Shown here one piece after another: positions 61,850-64,000 of a stretch of 64,000 bases of DNA. Origin of the DNA: Semisulcospira habei. Taxonomy: Eukaryota; Mollusca; Gastropoda; Semisulcospiridae. The notes beneath the pieces are model-generated. The model was not told the DNA's origin and did not search any database. It saw only the letters and a list, made by a program, of their open reading frames with translations. The DNA lies in NCBI GenBank assembly GCA_036245525.1, contig BTPG01000003.1, forward strand, positions 192,368,164-192,432,163, read 5' to 3'. Both the position numbers and the translations under genes were made by a program. How positions within the stretch are numbered: the first letter of the stretch is position 1; each line of letters opens with the position of its first letter.

Positions 61850-63735
61850 CAGAAGTTGCATCTGCACGATCCAGGCTTGGGGCAACCTTGCAACATCTAG
61901 TGGAGAAAAAAGATGATGGGTAAGCAGTTTAATCTCATTTAGCATTTAGCGGTATTTATCGACCAGGATATTATAATAAATTTGTCAAAGCAATCTGCTG
62001 CATGGCTGGACTTTGATTGCTTTAAAAATTTGTCGATACAAATACATTGGGTTATCAATGTTGTCTTGCCTCAGCTAACACTTTTCTAGCCCTGTTTTCA
62101 TAATGCATATGAGTAGGCACACATTTCAGTGGTTTTCCACTGCTTTTTGAGCGTTACGGGAGTAACTCTCCCACATGCAAGGGAGAAGAAGTCTTTCATT
62201 TTATGACATGTACACTTCATAATTTTGTCCAGCATTATTGTGAGACATTTATATGAATTGCAACACAAATAGTACAGACTAGCACACACCTTGCCTTCTA
62301 CAGGTTCTTGATCCATTGCATTATTGGAGGCAAGTGCAAAAAAGTATTTTTGTAGATTAGTTTGAATACTTTGAAAAAGGTTGGTAGCATATGTACCCTT
62401 GATCTGAGCAAATTAAACTTTATACTTTATAACTTTATACTGAGTTGTGACTTGTGTGTCCTCATTTTATGATGGAGCAATTGAAATAATGTACTGAGAA
62501 TTTGAAAGAGGTACTTGTTTTAATTGCTGTTTATACCCTGTAAAGTTATGGCCTGTGAAAGCAAAAGACCTGAAGTTCATATTTCTGGAAAGCAAGATTT
62601 TTTTAACTGTATTACAAATTTTACAAAAAAAATGGACTGATACTGGTGACAGAGTTCTGTAACAACAGTCACTTGGTAAGCACCTCTGTCTGAAATACAA
62701 AATTTGTGATGAACTCTTGCATTCTGCTTGGGTTAACGAGAATCTATGCATCTTCCAGGTAGACATTGGCTTGAGTTACTTTTTAAACAGGGGAAATAGT
62801 TCAGGTTTAACCCCCTTGTGCATGCAGCCACAGGCACTGTGAACAGTACAGCAGAACTTGTTTTGAGTGATCATCCTTAGATCACATGTCATTAACCTTT
62901 TCACCCGGATACACCCATTGCTTGAAATAAATCTATGAAAGTTCAAGGGTGGTGCCAGAAAAACTTGGCACCTGAGGCGCCAAGCTATTCTGGCACCACC
63001 TTTGAACTAAAATGCTTGATGTATCCCCTAGTCTGTAATATAGTCTTCATAGGACAATAAGTAAATTTTAAAAAATCAGCCTCAGGATGAAATGGGTTAA
63101 AGACCATCATTTAGATGGATGTATAAATGCTAGTCTTTCCATAAATGTGACACTTTTTACCCTTTGACCTTGAGAGAGCACCTATCTTTTAAGACTTTTC
63201 TTGCAAAAAGGGTGGCTGCTCAAAACAAGTTCTGCTGTACTGGTGGTTGCATGCAAATGGGAGTTTAGTGTACAACTATTTGCTGTGGTATATTGGTAGT
63301 AAATGTTTTTTATTTCAATTTAGTGTCAGTGATTTTGTTCAAACAGAAGTGGCACAGCCAGTGACGGAGAGAGCAGCAATCTTCAGGCTGACTTTGGGAG
63401 GTGAGTAAATCAGTCACACTGTAAAATAAATGAAATACTAAACTTACCTCTCCTGGTAAAATATTAAGGATGGGTTAATTATTCGTGTAAATTTTGAAAA
63501 TGGTGTGGGTAAATATTTAAAAAAGGTAAAGGAGCAAGTCATGATTTTGGGGGGTGGGGACCCCATTTTGCGAGTTGTTACTGAATGTTAAGATTGCTGT
63601 CAATGCTACATCAGTCATGTTATCTCTTTATCTTTAGTTCCATGTCACCAATGCAGTCTCCCCGGAAACTTGGTAAAGGCAGAAAGCGGAAACGTAAAGA
63701 CGATACCCCGGACAAGCATTCAGGACCTCAGCAAC
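61850..63735 (+). CDS. Partial gene, three exons, MEAF6-like fragment (uncertain)
   Basis: Exons 61850-61919 (acceptor taatttcag, donor GTAAGC), 63347-63400 (acceptor gttcaaacag, donor GTGAGT) and 63638-63735 (acceptor tatctttag, donor GTATGT). They join in one frame and encode EVASARSRLGATLQHLVEKK, then DDGSGTASDGESSN, then SPMQSPRKLGKGRKRKRKDD. The last part is basic and nuclear-like. The run LVEKKDDGSGTASD resembles MEAF6 (LIEKREPGSGTESD), a small subunit of MYST-family histone acetyltransferase complexes. The match is short, and the conserved N-terminal MEAF6 exons were not found upstream. Both ends of the gene lie outside these exons. Confidence 0.5.
62807..62855. repeat. TGCATGCAGCC palindrome, partial
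   Basis: TTAACCCCCTTGTGCATGCA, then GCCACAGGCACTG, then a short mirror GAACAGTACAG. A right-arm-like piece lies at 63236-63266 (TACTGGTGGTTGCATGCA). Confidence 0.6.
62892..63100. mobile_element. Long-hairpin TTAA element
   Basis: TTAACC at 62892 and GGGTTAA at 63100, 209 bp, closest in its flanking parts to 29222-29435 (CACTATTGCTTSAAATAA-like and GTCTTCATAGGACAATAAGT words). It lies in an intron of the right-edge gene. Confidence 0.82.
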
Positions 63736-63760
63736 GTATGTAGCTTGTCTTGTTAAAAAA

Positions 63761-63831
63761 TGTGTGCTGGTCTGTGATTTTAGACCATATAGCTTCATGT
63801 CAGAAGGTGCAAATTTGCGGACCAGTGCACA
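63761..63831. repeat. Hairpin of the GTGCTGGTCTGTGATTTTGG family
   Basis: TGTGTGCTGGTCTGTGATTT, then TAGACC, then a mirror arm TTTGCGGACCAGTGCACA. It starts 26 bases after the donor at 63735. Confidence 0.6.
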
Positions 63832-64000
63832 ATGTTTTGAACTGGTCTCTGCATTTGTTGCATTCGTTATTGTGGTGCATCTCATTTGGCTTATTTGCTT
63901 ACGTTGACCAAGTTTTCAAACCTGAAACAGCGTTGGCATACATGAAATGGGCATGCTTGACCTTGATATTGAAATCTGGCTGTTTCCTAGATATGTTTGA

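Overview
The window is animal nuclear DNA: spliced genes with GT-AG introns, long AT-rich intergenic stretches and a dense load of transposable elements. HUWE1 exons, RTE-like and RNase-H-bearing LINEs, DIRS retrotransposons, tRNA-derived SINEs and long TG/CA tracts suggest a lophotrochozoan, most likely a marine mollusc (probably a gastropod). The taxon is inference. There is no operon, CRISPR or bacterial feature. LEFT THIRD (1-24400): the 5' end of HUWE1, a giant HECT ubiquitin ligase, lies on the minus strand. Four exons encode its first 141 residues (start codon 23486; exons 23442-23507, 22775-22873, 12063-12182, 11480-11640), and the gene continues past the left edge. Its introns are a graveyard of nested elements. 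One is a decayed transposase gene with a RAG1-core-like layout (plus strand, 1-1674 and 8006-8705), split by a 6.3 kb DIRS-like tyrosine-recombinase retrotransposon (1675-8005). Another is a pogo/Tigger-like element (9276-11283) split by a 1287 bp TTAA-flanked element. The third is an old second DIRS (about 12202-21692) carrying a near-identical copy of the TTAA element and a 96 bp minisatellite. A tandem array of about 165 bp units lies beside HUWE1 exon 2. MIDDLE (24400-47000): a five-finger C2H2 zinc-finger gene (26808-28163, plus) is the clearest complete coding exon. Then comes about 9 kb of small hairpin elements. An unrecognised multi-exon minus-strand gene (first exon 46832, stop at 38952) is supported by consistent splice phases. 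A further minus-strand exon lies at 38391-38573. Two 5'-truncated RTE-like LINE copies have exact 12 bp target-site duplications. RIGHT (47000-64000): TG/CA microsatellites, then a LINE/SINE cluster (51095-58920). This holds a truncated LINE with an RNase H domain, seven tRNA-derived SINEs sharing its 3' tail, and two related proline-rich ORF blocks with long C runs. At the right edge three plus-strand exons (61850-63735) belong to a gene running off the window; its residues loosely resemble the chromatin subunit MEAF6. A recurring theme is short hairpin elements bounded by TTAA, often with TTAACCC ends. At least three families are present, some within tens of bases of splice sites.
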